Assembly (NCBI GenBank): GCA_050290145.1
Contig: JBNKHC010000301.1
Coordinates: 1 to 16,980, forward strand
Origin: Pelagibius sp050290145
GTDB taxonomy: Bacteria > Pseudomonadota > Alphaproteobacteria > Kiloniellales > Kiloniellaceae
Length of the DNA: 16,980 nucleotides
Direction of reading: 5' to 3'
In this document: piece after piece, positions 1 to 7,782 of the stretch
Position numbering within the stretch: position 1 is the stretch's first letter
Layout of the letters: each line of letters starts with the position of its first letter
Notes under the pieces: model-generated
Told to the model about the DNA's origin: nothing
Databases searched by the model: none
Seen by the model: only the letters and a program-made list of their open reading frames with translations
Program-made: the position numbers and the translations under genes

Positions 1-647
1 CGCGCGAAGCCCATCTCATGGGTCACGCAAAGCATGGTCATGCCGCTCTCGGCCAGGCTGACCATCACGTCCAGCACCTCGGAGATCATCTCCGGGTCCA
101 GCGCCGAGGTCGGCTCGTCGAACAGCATGATCCGCGGGTTCATGCACAGCGAACGGGCAATGGCCACCCGCTGCTGCTGGCCGCCGGAGAGCTGGCCCGG
201 ATACTTTTCCGCCTGCTCGGGGATCTTCACCCGCTCCAGGTAGTGCATGGCGATGTCTTCCGCTTCCTTCTTCGGCATCTTGCGCACCCAGATCGGCGCC
301 AGGGTGCAGTTCTCCAGCACCGTCAGATGCGGGAAGAGATTGAAGTGCTGGAACACCATACCGACCTCGCGGCGGATTTCCGCGATGTTCTTCACATCGT
401 GGGTCAACTCGATCTTGTCGACGAAGATCTTGCCCTTCTGGTGTTCCTCCAGACGGTTGATGCAGCGGATCATGGTCGACTTGCCGGAGCCCGACGGCCC
501 GCAAATGACGATGCGCTCGCCGCGGTTGACCGTCAGGTTGATGTCCTTGAGGACGTGGAACTCGCCGTACCACTTGTGCATGCCAATGATTTGGATCGCG
601 ATCTCATCGGAGATCGACAGTTGCGGGGCAGCAGCAGCATCAGACAT
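1..647 (-). CDS. aapP: AapP-type amino-acid ABC transporter ATPase (3' end cut by window edge)
   Basis: This is the ATP-hydrolysing subunit of a general L-amino acid importer and acts on the cytoplasmic face of the inner membrane with AapQ and AapM. I read 215 complete codons from ATG 647-645; the last roughly 40 residues lie beyond the window start. Visible motifs are the Walker A loop GPSGSGKST (residues 50-58), Q-loop Gln100 (VFQ), the ABC signature LSGGQ (153-157), Walker B IMLFDEP (173-179) and switch His210 (VTHEMGF). This is the GlnQ/AapP pattern of polar amino-acid transporters. A strong AAGGAGG Shine-Dalgarno precedes the start by about 9 nt. It is the last gene of aapJQMP, 57 nt after aapM. 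The family is certain; assignment to Aap rests on the neighbouring Aap-type permeases. Confidence 0.95.
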   Translation of the reverse strand, partial: MSDAAAAPQLSISDEIAIQIIGMHKWYGEFHVLKDINLTVNRGERIVICGPSGSGKSTMIRCINRLEEHQKGKIFVDKIELTHDVKNIAEIRREVGMVFQHFNLFPHLTVLENCTLAPIWVRKMPKKEAEDIAMHYLERVKIPEQAEKYPGQLSGGQQQRVAIARSLCMNPRIMLFDEPTSALDPEMISEVLDVMVSLAESGMTMLCVTHEMGFA

Positions 648-704
648 CCCGTTTAGCCTCCTTGTTCGGCCCGCGCTTGGGCGCTCGTTGTACCGGCGCC
701 GGCC

Positions 705-1832
705 TTAGCGCTTGTGGCCGGTATGCAGTTTCTTTTCCAGGTAGATCGAATAGCGCGCCATGCTGAAGCAGCAGATAAAGAACAGAATGGCGATGAAGAC
801 GTAGACCTCGGTCGACAGCCCCTGCCACTTGGAATCCGACAGCGAGGCACGCCCCACGCCCAGCACGTCCGTCAGGCCGATGATCACCACCAGGGTTGTG
901 TCCTTGAACAGGCCCACGAAGGTGTTGACGATGCCGGGAATGGAGATCTTCAGCGCCTGTGGCAGCACCACCAGGCGCATCGACTGCCAGTAGCGCAGGC
1001 CCATGGCGTCGGCCGCCTCGACCTGTCCCTTCGGGATCGCCTGCAGACCGCCGCGCACCACCTCGGCGATGTAGGCCGCCGAGAAGATGGTCACCATGAT
1101 CAGCACGCGGAGGATCAGATCAAAGGTGGTCCCCGGCGGCAGGAAGTAATTCAGCATGGTCGAGGCAATGAACAGCAGCGTGATCAGCGGAACGCCGCGG
1201 ATGAACTCGATGAACATCACGCAGAGCGTGCGCACGATCGGCATGTGCGATCGCCGGCCCAGCGCCAGGAGGATGCCGAGCGGCAGCGAGGCGACGATGC
1301 CGGTCACGCCGATCATCGTGTTGAGGGCGAAGCCGCCGATCTTGGTGGTCTCGACGTGCTCCAGTCCCAGGCCGCCAACCAGAAGGAAGTAGGCGATGAC
1401 CGGATAGATCGCCGAGTAGATGAACCACTGTTTCCGATAGGGGGTCTTGTCCCAGAGGACCGGCAGCAAAGCCAGCAGGAACATGATGAAAGCGAGGTCG
1501 ACGCGCCAGCGAAGCTCTTCGGGATAAAAGCCGTAGATGAACTGCCCGAAGCGAACGTCCGCCAAGGCCCAGCAGGCGCCCTGCGCGATCGCCCGGCATT
1601 CCTCGCGCGACCCGGCGGTGAAAACCGCATCGAAAATCGCCCAGTTGAGCACGCCTGGCACGATCAGGTAGAGCAGATAGACGGAGATCACCGTCAAGAC
1701 GATGTTGAACGGCGAGCCCAGCAGGTTCTCTCTGATCCAGGCGATGGGCCCGCTGGTCATCATCGGCGGCGGCAGGTCCGGATGGGTGCCGGGCTCGTAT
1801 TCACGGGTCGGGGATTGGGTCGTATCGGTCAT
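705..1832 (-). CDS. aapM: AapM general L-amino acid ABC transporter permease
   Basis: This is one of two inner-membrane permeases of the Aap/Bzt polar amino-acid importer. The 375-aa protein has a proline-rich cytoplasmic N-terminus, a first membrane segment near 42-63, and the family's long insertion at about 75-110 containing the ACWAL and FIYGFYPEE stretches. Further membrane segments follow, then the binding-protein-dependent permease domain (about 165-375). The EAA loop that contacts the ATPase is at about 272-292 (EAADAMGLRYW...LPQAL). Length and insertion fit AapM rather than the shorter GlnP-type permeases. The ATG at 1832 is preceded by GGGGAGGGG at good spacing. It begins 16 nt after the aapQ stop, so it is translated from the same transcript. 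Confidence 0.95.
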   Translation of the reverse strand: MTDTTQSPTREYEPGTHPDLPPPMMTSGPIAWIRENLLGSPFNIVLTVISVYLLYLIVPGVLNWAIFDAVFTAGSREECRAIAQGACWALADVRFGQFIYGFYPEELRWRVDLAFIMFLLALLPVLWDKTPYRKQWFIYSAIYPVIAYFLLVGGLGLEHVETTKIGGFALNTMIGVTGIVASLPLGILLALGRRSHMPIVRTLCVMFIEFIRGVPLITLLFIASTMLNYFLPPGTTFDLILRVLIMVTIFSAAYIAEVVRGGLQAIPKGQVEAADAMGLRYWQSMRLVVLPQALKISIPGIVNTFVGLFKDTTLVVIIGLTDVLGVGRASLSDSKWQGLSTEVYVFIAILFFICCFSMARYSIYLEKKLHTGHKR

Positions 1833-1848
1833 GTTGCGCCCCTCCCCC

Positions 1849-3039
1849 TCAGCGTTCCACCAGCGCGATGCGCTTGTTGTACCAGTTCATGAAGGCCGAG
1901 ATGACCAGCGAGATCGAGAGATAGATCAACAGCACGATCATCATGCACTCCATTTCCTTGCCGGTCTGGTTCAGCGTGATGCCGCCGAGTGTCGCGACGA
2001 TGTCCATGTAGCCGATGGCGATGGCCAGCGAGGAGTTCTTGGTCAGGTTCAGATACTGGCTGGTCAGCGGCGGCACGATAACGCGCAGCGCCTGCGGGAT
2101 GATGATCAACCGCATGGTCCAGTTCGGCTTGATGCCGAGGGCGTAGGAGGCCTCGGTCTGGCCGTGGCTGACCGACTGGATGCCTGCACGCACGATCTCG
2201 GCGATGAAAGCCGAGGTATAGACCGAAAGGGCGAACCACAGCGCCGTGAACTCAGGCTTCAAAACCAGGTCGCCCCGGATATTGAAGGTGCCCATCTCCG
2301 GGAATTCGAGGCTCATCGGCATCCCGGCAATAAAGAAGACGATCAGGGGAAGCCCCACGATCGCCGCAACGCCGATGGAGAAGACCGGGTAGATCTGGCC
2401 GGTCGCTTCCTGGTGCTTCTTGGCCCAGCGGCTGAAGAAGAACATGCCCACGATCGCGCCCAGGAAGGCGACGACCACGGACCAGAATGCCGGTTCGAAA
2501 ACCGGCTCCGGGACATAGAAGCCGCGGTTCGACAGAAAGACGCCTTCAATCGGATTAATCGCATCGCGCGGCGGCGGCAGCGTGTGGACGATGATGCCGT
2601 GCCACAGGAGGATCTGCACCAGCACCGGTACGTTGCGGGTGAATTCGACGAAGCAGTAGACGATTCTGTTGATCAGCCAGTTGTGGGACAGCCGCAGCAC
2701 ACCGAAAACGAACCCCAGAACGGTGGCAAAGGCACAGCCGGCAACCGCAACCACTATCGTGTTGAGAAATCCAACAACGGCGGCGCGGATGTGTGGGGAG
2801 CGCGAGTTGTAGTCGATCAGCGCCTGATTGATGTCGTAGCTGGCCGGTTCCCAGAGGAACTCGAAGCCGAAGGTCTTACCTAGGGCCTCCAGGTTCTGAA
2901 CCGCATTGGTGGCCAGATAAGCGATGAAGAGAAAGACGCCGGCGACCACCAGGATCTGTGTGACCACCGCGCGATAGCGCTTGTCCGACCACAATTGGCC
3001 CAACGAGAAGCTTTCAGAATCCTGTTCGATTGCGGCCAT
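1849..3039 (-). CDS. aapQ: AapQ general L-amino acid ABC transporter permease
   Basis: This is the second inner-membrane permease of the Aap importer and pairs with AapM. It has 396 aa, the normal length for AapQ. There is a membrane segment near 25-45 and a periplasmic stretch around 50-85 with the family's FLWEP and SYDINQALI sequences. The permease domain starts near residue 88, and a large insertion at about 155-260 carries two extra hydrophobic segments. The C-terminal EAA loop is at about 297-319 (EASYALGIKPNW...PQALR). ATG 3039 has GGGGAGTA upstream. A 10-bp perfect stem-loop lies in the 123-nt gap from aapJ, which probably lowers permease expression relative to the binding protein. 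Confidence 0.95.
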   Translation of the reverse strand: MAAIEQDSESFSLGQLWSDKRYRAVVTQILVVAGVFLFIAYLATNAVQNLEALGKTFGFEFLWEPASYDINQALIDYNSRSPHIRAAVVGFLNTIVVAVAGCAFATVLGFVFGVLRLSHNWLINRIVYCFVEFTRNVPVLVQILLWHGIIVHTLPPPRDAINPIEGVFLSNRGFYVPEPVFEPAFWSVVVAFLGAIVGMFFFSRWAKKHQEATGQIYPVFSIGVAAIVGLPLIVFFIAGMPMSLEFPEMGTFNIRGDLVLKPEFTALWFALSVYTSAFIAEIVRAGIQSVSHGQTEASYALGIKPNWTMRLIIIPQALRVIVPPLTSQYLNLTKNSSLAIAIGYMDIVATLGGITLNQTGKEMECMMIVLLIYLSISLVISAFMNWYNKRIALVER

Positions 3040-3096
3040 GAGTACTCCCCGCTACGACGATTCCAGGAAAATATGGACGAACGATGCAAAAGCGTA

Positions 3097-3127
3097 GGGA
3101 ACGCCGATGGCCAGCACCGGCGTTCCC
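3097..3127 (-). terminator. Intra-operon stem-loop between aapJ and aapQ
   Basis: The arms GGGAACGCCG (3097-3106) and CGGCGTTCCC (3118-3127) pair perfectly over 10 bp around an 11-nt loop. On the transcribed minus strand the hairpin is followed by TACGCTTTTGC, a short interrupted T-run. It lies downstream of the aapJ stop and about 58 nt upstream of the aapQ start. By analogy with other ABC operons, this position suggests a partial terminator or an mRNA-stabilising 3' structure that keeps the periplasmic binding protein more abundant than the permeases. The structure is seen directly; the function is inferred. Confidence 0.6.
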
Positions 3128-3162
3128 AAGCTCATTTCATCGTTCGGACAACCGTCGAGCGG

Positions 3163-4182
3163 TTACCGGATCGGCGGCGAGTAGATCAGGCCGCCGTCCT
3201 TGTACTGGGCATTGATGCCACGCTCGAGGCCGATCGGCGTGTTCGAGCCGATGTACTTCTCGAACACTTCGCCGTAGTTGCCGACCTGCTTGATGACGTT
3301 GTAGCCCCACTTGGCGTCGAGGCCCAACATCTCGCCCATGTTGCCTTCAACACCCAGCAGACGCCGGATTTCCGGGTTGTCGCTGTTGGCAACCATGTCG
3401 TCGACATTCGCGGAGCTCACGCCGTATTCCTCGGCGGTGATCATCGCATTCAGAGTCCAGCGGACGATATCGCCCCAGGGCTCATCACCTTCGCGGACGA
3501 GCGGGCCCAGCGGCTCCTTGGAGATGATCTCCGGCAGGATGGTGTGGGCACTCGGATCGTCGAAGGCGGCGCGCGAAGCGGCGAGGCCCGAGGCGTCCGT
3601 GGTGTAGACGTCGCAGCGGCCGGCCAGGTAGTTGGTGCGCGCTTCTTCGTTGGTCTCGATCGGCACCGGCTCGTAGCTCATGTTGTTGAGCCGGAAGTAG
3701 TCCGCCAGGTTCAGCTCCGTCGTGGTGCCGGTCTGGATGCAGACCGAGGCGCCGTCCAGCTGCTTGGCGCTGGAAACGCCGAGAGCCTTCGGAACCATGA
3801 AGCCCTGACCATCGTAGTAGTTGACGCCGACGAAGGTGAAGCCCAGGTCGGCATCACGGCTCAGCGTCCAGGTGGTGTTGCGGGCCAGCATGTCGATCTC
3901 GCCGGAAGCCAGCGCCGTGAAGCGCGTCTTACCGGTGGTCGGCGTGTACTTGACCTTGCTCGTGTCGCCGAAAATCGCCGCGGCGACGCCCTGGCAAACC
4001 GCCGGATCGAAGCCCTGCCAGTTGCCGGCATCGTCGGTGAAGGAGAAGCCCGGCACACCGGTCGACACGCCGCACTGGACAAATCCCTTGGCTTTGATGT
4101 CGTCCAGAGTTGCGGCATTAGCCCCGGCAGCGCCAACCACGGTGAGTGCGCTCGCCGCAAGCAGAACCTTCAATTTAGACAT
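3163..4182 (-). CDS. aapJ: AapJ general L-amino acid-binding periplasmic protein
   Basis: This periplasmic solute-binding protein captures amino acids and delivers them to AapQM. I chose ATG 4182 (339 aa), which has GGGAAGG about 8 nt upstream and opens directly into a signal peptide: Lys-3/Lys-5, a hydrophobic core, then ANA cleaved after residue 23. A longer GTG start at 4206 would put eight residues in front and would overlap the ribosome-binding site. The mature protein is an SBP family 3 fold: the ATLDDIKAKG opening, FSFTDDAGNWQGFDPAVCQ near the start of lobe 1, and the ligand-site stretch VCIQTGTTTELN in the middle. Length and the C-terminal GLERGINAQYKDGGL match AapJ/BztA. It is the first gene of the operon. 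Confidence 0.95.
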   Translation of the reverse strand: MSKLKVLLAASALTVVGAAGANAATLDDIKAKGFVQCGVSTGVPGFSFTDDAGNWQGFDPAVCQGVAAAIFGDTSKVKYTPTTGKTRFTALASGEIDMLARNTTWTLSRDADLGFTFVGVNYYDGQGFMVPKALGVSSAKQLDGASVCIQTGTTTELNLADYFRLNNMSYEPVPIETNEEARTNYLAGRCDVYTTDASGLAASRAAFDDPSAHTILPEIISKEPLGPLVREGDEPWGDIVRWTLNAMITAEEYGVSSANVDDMVANSDNPEIRRLLGVEGNMGEMLGLDAKWGYNVIKQVGNYGEVFEKYIGSNTPIGLERGINAQYKDGGLIYSPPIR

Positions 4183-4560
4183 GGAGTAACCTTCCCTGCT
4201 GTTCACAGTTTATTTTCTTAAGGTGGACCGCGAGCCCCGCTCTCACAACCTGTGTACAGTCGTTAGACTACAGACTTCCGGCGGGGTGCATTCGCGCCAC
4301 ACCCGCGAACCATGTCTCAGTATTTGAGGAAAGGCAACAGCTTGCTACGGGGGTTGTGTCAAAAAAATACCGATCGCATGACACCTCCGTCAGCGCCCTT
4401 CTACGAGACCTAAAGTGACCGCCACGGGCCGCAGTGTCAGTGAGCGGCGGTTGCGAAACGGCTTGGCTAACGCGGGGTGATAGGTGAACCTTTAACGCGT
4501 ATTGCACAGCGGGGGGCGACCTCTCTAGCCTCCGGCGAAACCCATTGGATTCCAGTTCCT
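4183..4560. promoter_or_regulatory. Divergent promoter region between aapJ and metC
   Basis: These 378 nt hold no supportable gene and must carry promoters in both directions. On the minus strand a perfect -35 hexamer TTGACA (4362-4357) lies next to a run of T's, but the hexamer 17 nt further on (TGTTGC) is a poor -10, so the aapJ start site is only suggested. An inverted repeat TTCGCG-N7-CGCGAA lies at 4291-4309, about 110 bp upstream of aapJ, and could be an operator. GCAA-N4-TTGC occurs at 4334-4345. I see no convincing -35/-10 pair for metC and no SAM riboswitch pattern. Promoter placement here is inference. Confidence 0.4.
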
Positions 4561-5775
4561 ATGAAGAAAACCGCCGCGCGCCATCCCGAAACACTGCTGT
4601 CTCATCTGGGCCGCGATCCCGCCGCCCACTCCGGCACCGTTAACACTCCGGTCTACCACGCCTCCACGCTGCTGTATGAAACCGTGGAGGCCTTTCAGGA
4701 GGCCGGCCGGCTCCGCATGGAAAAGGGAAAAAGTTCCTACGGCCGCATGGGGACGCCGACCACCTTTGCTTTCGAGGATACCGTGGCCACGCTGGAAGGC
4801 GGCTACGGCGGGGTGGCGGTCTCCTCGGGCCTGCAGGCGGTGGCCGTGGCCCTGATGGCCTTTGCCGAAGCCGGCAAGCACTTCCTGGTGCCCGACAGCG
4901 TCTACTTCCCGACCCGCAAGATCTGCCACGACCTGCTGCGGCGCCTCGGCGTCGAGACCACCTTTTACGACCCGACGGTGGGCGCCGGCATCGCCGAGCT
5001 GATCCGCGACAACACGGCGCTGATCTACATGGAATCGCCCGGCTCCCTCACCTTCGAGATGCAGGACGTGCCGGCCATCGTAGCGGCGGCCAGGGCCGCC
5101 GGTGCGGTCACCGTGATCGACAACACCTGGGCCACGCCGCTCTTCTTCCGGCCCCTCGAGCACGGGGTCGACGTCGTGGTGCACGCCGCCACCAAGTACA
5201 TGGTCGGCCATTCCGACGCCATGCTGGGCGTGGTGATCAGCGGCGAGGAACACTACGAGCGTCTGCGCCGCACCAGTCAGCACCTGGGCTGCGCGGCGGC
5301 GCCGGACGACGTCTACCTGGGCCTGCGCGGCCTGCGCACCCTGGCGGTGCGGCTGGAGCGCCACCAGGCCAACGCCCTGGCCCTGACCGACTGGCTGGGC
5401 CGGCGCCCGGAGGTCGACCGCCTGCTCTACCCGGCCCTGCCCGGCGACCCCGGGCACGCCCTGTGGAAGCGCGACTTCACCGGCGCCTCGGGGCTCTTCG
5501 GCTTCACGCTGCAGCCCTGCTCCCGCGAGGCGGTGCTGGCCTTCATCGACGGCCTGGAGCTCTATGGCATCGGTGCCAGCTGGGGCGGCTACGAGAGCCT
5601 GATCCTGCTCACCGATCCGGCGAGCATGCGCTCGGCGACGCGCTGGGAGCCGGCCGGCCCGACCCTGCGCATCCACGCCGGCCTGGAGCACACCGACGAC
5701 CTGATCGCGGACCTGGAGGCCGGCTTCGCGCGCCTGGCCGAAATTGATCGTGGAAAGTCGGCCGGTACGGGCTAA
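4561..5775 (+). CDS. metC: Cystathionine beta-lyase, PLP-dependent
   Basis: This cytoplasmic enzyme splits cystathionine into homocysteine, pyruvate and ammonia, the penultimate step of transsulfuration to methionine. The 404-aa protein is a complete Cys/Met-metabolism PLP enzyme (fold type I). Visible residues are the phosphate-binding pair Tyr60/Arg62, SSGLQA (88-93) over the cofactor, Asp187 (VIDNTW) for the pyridine nitrogen, Schiff-base Lys212 (AATKYMVGHSD), and Arg370 (TLRIHAGLE) for the substrate carboxylate. Trp341 in GASWGGYES is the feature that separates beta-lyases from cystathionine gamma-synthases and gamma-lyases. I chose ATG 4561 because the family begins here; a GTG at 4477 would add 28 unlike residues. 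There is no clear Shine-Dalgarno. It is divergent from aapJ. Confidence 0.92.
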   Translation: MKKTAARHPETLLSHLGRDPAAHSGTVNTPVYHASTLLYETVEAFQEAGRLRMEKGKSSYGRMGTPTTFAFEDTVATLEGGYGGVAVSSGLQAVAVALMAFAEAGKHFLVPDSVYFPTRKICHDLLRRLGVETTFYDPTVGAGIAELIRDNTALIYMESPGSLTFEMQDVPAIVAAARAAGAVTVIDNTWATPLFFRPLEHGVDVVVHAATKYMVGHSDAMLGVVISGEEHYERLRRTSQHLGCAAAPDDVYLGLRGLRTLAVRLERHQANALALTDWLGRRPEVDRLLYPALPGDPGHALWKRDFTGASGLFGFTLQPCSREAVLAFIDGLELYGIGASWGGYESLILLTDPASMRSATRWEPAGPTLRIHAGLEHTDDLIADLEAGFARLAEIDRGKSAGTG

Positions 5776-5829
5776 GACAGGGCCCACCAGATTGGGTCGT
5801 GCCCAAAGAGAATTTCTTGGATTGGTCAG

Positions 5830-6240
5830 ATGAGTGAACTTCCCCAAGACCTGCCCTTAGCCTTGGATCAAGCCGTCGCCTTCGACGCCAAGGGCCTTGT
5901 CTGCGCCGTCGCCCAGCAGCATGACAGCGGCGAGGTGCTGATGGTGGCCTGGATGAACCGCGAGGCCCTGGCCGAGACCCTGGCCAGCGGTCAGGTCTGT
6001 TACTGGTCGCGTTCGCGCGGCAAGCTGTGGCGCAAGGGCGAGACCTCCGGTCAGACCCAGAAGCTGGTCGAACTGCGCGTGGACTGCGACGGCGACACCC
6101 TGCTGCTGCGCGTCGACCAGAAGGGCGTGGCCTGCCACACCGGGCGGCGGTCGTGCTTCTACCGGGCCGTCGCCGCCGACGGCAGCCTGACCGAGGTGCT
6201 GCCGGTGACCGCCGACCCCAACGACCTCTACGGAGACTGA
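5830..6240 (+). CDS. hisI: Phosphoribosyl-AMP cyclohydrolase
   Basis: This catalyses the third step of histidine synthesis, opening the adenine ring of phosphoribosyl-AMP, in the cytoplasm. The 136-aa protein is the single-domain form without the HisE pyrophosphohydrolase half. The metal ligands are intact: Asp85-Cys86-Asp87-x-Asp89 (DCDGD), then Cys102 and Cys109 in GVACHTGRRSCF. The Cys spacing of 16 and 7 is that of characterised HisI enzymes. LMVAWMNREAL (37-47) and the SRGKLWRKGETSG stretch (62-74) are the family's usual signatures. No strong Shine-Dalgarno is visible. It lies 54 nt after metC and only 4 nt before modA, so it is probably co-transcribed with the molybdate operon; no other his gene is in the window. 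Confidence 0.96.
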   Translation: MSELPQDLPLALDQAVAFDAKGLVCAVAQQHDSGEVLMVAWMNREALAETLASGQVCYWSRSRGKLWRKGETSGQTQKLVELRVDCDGDTLLLRVDQKGVACHTGRRSCFYRAVAADGSLTEVLPVTADPNDLYGD

Positions 6241-6244
6241 CCGC

Positions 6245-7039
6245 ATGACCGCCTGGCTGCCGCGCGTTTGCCGCCTGCTCTGCGTCCTGCCGGCACTCTT
6301 CCTGGCCGTGCCGGCCGGGGCGGCTGAAAACAGCGCGCCGGTCACCCTCTTCGCCGCCGCCAGCGCCACCGACGCGGTGAACGAGATCGCCGAAGCCTAT
6401 GCCGCGCGGAGCGGCGGCTCCCTGCGTCCGGTGGTCGCCGCCTCTTCGACCCTGGCGCGCCAGATCGCCCAGGGCGCCCCGGCCGACCTCTTCCTTTCGG
6501 CCAACGTGCAATGGATGGACCACCTGGACGGCCAGCAGCTGCTGCAGGACGGCAGCCGCGTGCCGCTGCTGTCCAACCGCTTGGTGCTGATCGCCCCGGC
6601 GGATTCGCCCCTGCGCCTGCGTCTGACGCCGGAGCTGGACCTCGCCCGCCTGCTGGGCGACGGCCGCCTGGCGATCGGCGACCCCAACCATGTGCCCGCC
6701 GGCATCTACGCCCGCCAGGCGCTCGAGAACCTCGGCCTGTGGGATCAGGTCGCCGACAGGCTGGCCCAGGCCAGCAACGTGCGCGCCGCCCTCGCCCTGG
6801 TCGACCGCGGCGAGGCCGCGGCCGGCATCGTCTACGAGACCGACGCCGCGATCTCGCCGCGGGTACGCATCGTCGACAGCTTTCCGGCGGCGGCGAGCCC
6901 GAAGATCGTCTACCCCCTCGCCATCGTCGCCGGCCACGACCGCCCGGAGGTGCGCCGCGTCTACGAGTTCCTGCAGAGCGCGGAGGCCGCGGCCATCTTC
7001 AGCAAACACGGCTTTACGCGGCCCGCCTTCGGCAGCTAG
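6245..7039 (+). CDS. modA: Molybdate-binding periplasmic protein ModA
   Basis: This solute-binding protein captures molybdate (and tungstate) in the periplasm for ModBC. The 264-aa protein has a signal peptide: Arg-7/Arg-10, a hydrophobic core, then PAGAA with cleavage near residue 26-27. The mature part opens with VTLFAAASATDAVNEIA, and the oxyanion-binding serines are expected at Ser40 (AAAS) and the ASST element (67-68). QIAQGAPADLFLSAN, the DPNHVPAGIYA motif and AAGIVYETDA are standard ModA landmarks. The start codon lies 4 nt after the hisI stop, suggesting translational coupling. No modE regulator gene is nearby. Confidence 0.96.
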   Translation: MTAWLPRVCRLLCVLPALFLAVPAGAAENSAPVTLFAAASATDAVNEIAEAYAARSGGSLRPVVAASSTLARQIAQGAPADLFLSANVQWMDHLDGQQLLQDGSRVPLLSNRLVLIAPADSPLRLRLTPELDLARLLGDGRLAIGDPNHVPAGIYARQALENLGLWDQVADRLAQASNVRAALALVDRGEAAAGIVYETDAAISPRVRIVDSFPAAASPKIVYPLAIVAGHDRPEVRRVYEFLQSAEAAAIFSKHGFTRPAFGS

Positions 7040-7075
7040 AGGAATGTCCGGCCGCCGAGACCTGCAAGGGACGCA

Positions 7076-7768
7076 ATGTTCGATCTGACCCCGCTGGAAA
7101 TCGAAGCGCTGGGCCTCAGCCTGCGGGTCGCTCTGTGGAGCGTCTTCGTCAGCCTGCCCTTCGGGCTGGCCGTAGCCTGGCTGCTGGCGCGCCACGAGTT
7201 CTTCGGCAAGACCCTGCTGAACGGTGTCATCCACCTGCCGCTGGTGCTGCCCCCGGTGGTGGTCGGCTACCTGCTGCTGGTGCTGCTGGGCCGCCAGGGC
7301 CCGCTGGGCGCCTGGCTCTTCGCGACCTTCGGCATCAGCCTGCCCTTCACCTGGGAAGGCGCCGCCCTGGCCGCCGCGGTCATGGCCTTCCCGCTGATGG
7401 TGCGCGCCATGCGCCTCTCCATCGAGTCGGTCGACCAGAGCCTGGAGACGGCCGCGCGGACCCTCGGTGCGTCTCGGACCAGCGTCTTCGTCACCATCAC
7501 TCTGCCGCTGATCATGCCGGGCATCCTGGCCGGTGCGGTCCTGGCCTTCGCCCGCAGCCTGGGCGAGTTCGGCGCCACCATCACCTTCGTCTCCAATATC
7601 CCCGGCGAGACCCGCACCCTCCCCCTGGCCCTCTACAGCCTGATCCAGACGCCCGGCGGCGAGGCCGGCGCCCTGCGCCTTGCCGTGCTCTCGGTGCTGC
7701 TGTCCCTCGCCGCCCTGGCGGCCTCCGAGGCCATCGCCCGGCGCCTGCGGGCGCGCATGAGCGACTGA
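7076..7768 (+). CDS. modB: Molybdate ABC transporter permease ModB
   Basis: This inner-membrane permease forms the homodimeric channel for molybdate. The 230-aa protein is all membrane helices, with segments near 12-38, 45-70, 90-108, 138-165 and 195-218, the five-helix plan of ModB. HLPLVLPPVVVGYLLL lies in the second helix region, and the coupling EAA loop is ETAARTLGASRTSVF followed by TLPLIMPGIL. FARSLGEFGATITFVSN is a strong family signature. AAGGG sits about 6 nt before the ATG. It starts 36 nt after modA and ends 14 nt before modC. Confidence 0.96.
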   Translation: MFDLTPLEIEALGLSLRVALWSVFVSLPFGLAVAWLLARHEFFGKTLLNGVIHLPLVLPPVVVGYLLLVLLGRQGPLGAWLFATFGISLPFTWEGAALAAAVMAFPLMVRAMRLSIESVDQSLETAARTLGASRTSVFVTITLPLIMPGILAGAVLAFARSLGEFGATITFVSNIPGETRTLPLALYSLIQTPGGEAGALRLAVLSVLLSLAALAASEAIARRLRARMSD

Positions 7769-7782
7769 AGGGGGGCCGCGCG

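Noticed and set aside
4204..4206. GTG start for AapJ giving eight extra residues
   Set aside because: It would run through the Shine-Dalgarno of ATG 4182 and put polar residues ahead of the signal peptide.
4333..4346. A sigma-54-like GG...GC pair (GGCAACAGCTTGCT)
   Set aside because: The spacing between GG and GC is 9 nt, not the required 10, so sigma-54 would not recognise it.
4400..4560. A SAM-responsive riboswitch ahead of metC
   Set aside because: I looked for the SAM-II pattern known upstream of alphaproteobacterial methionine genes and found none of its conserved blocks.
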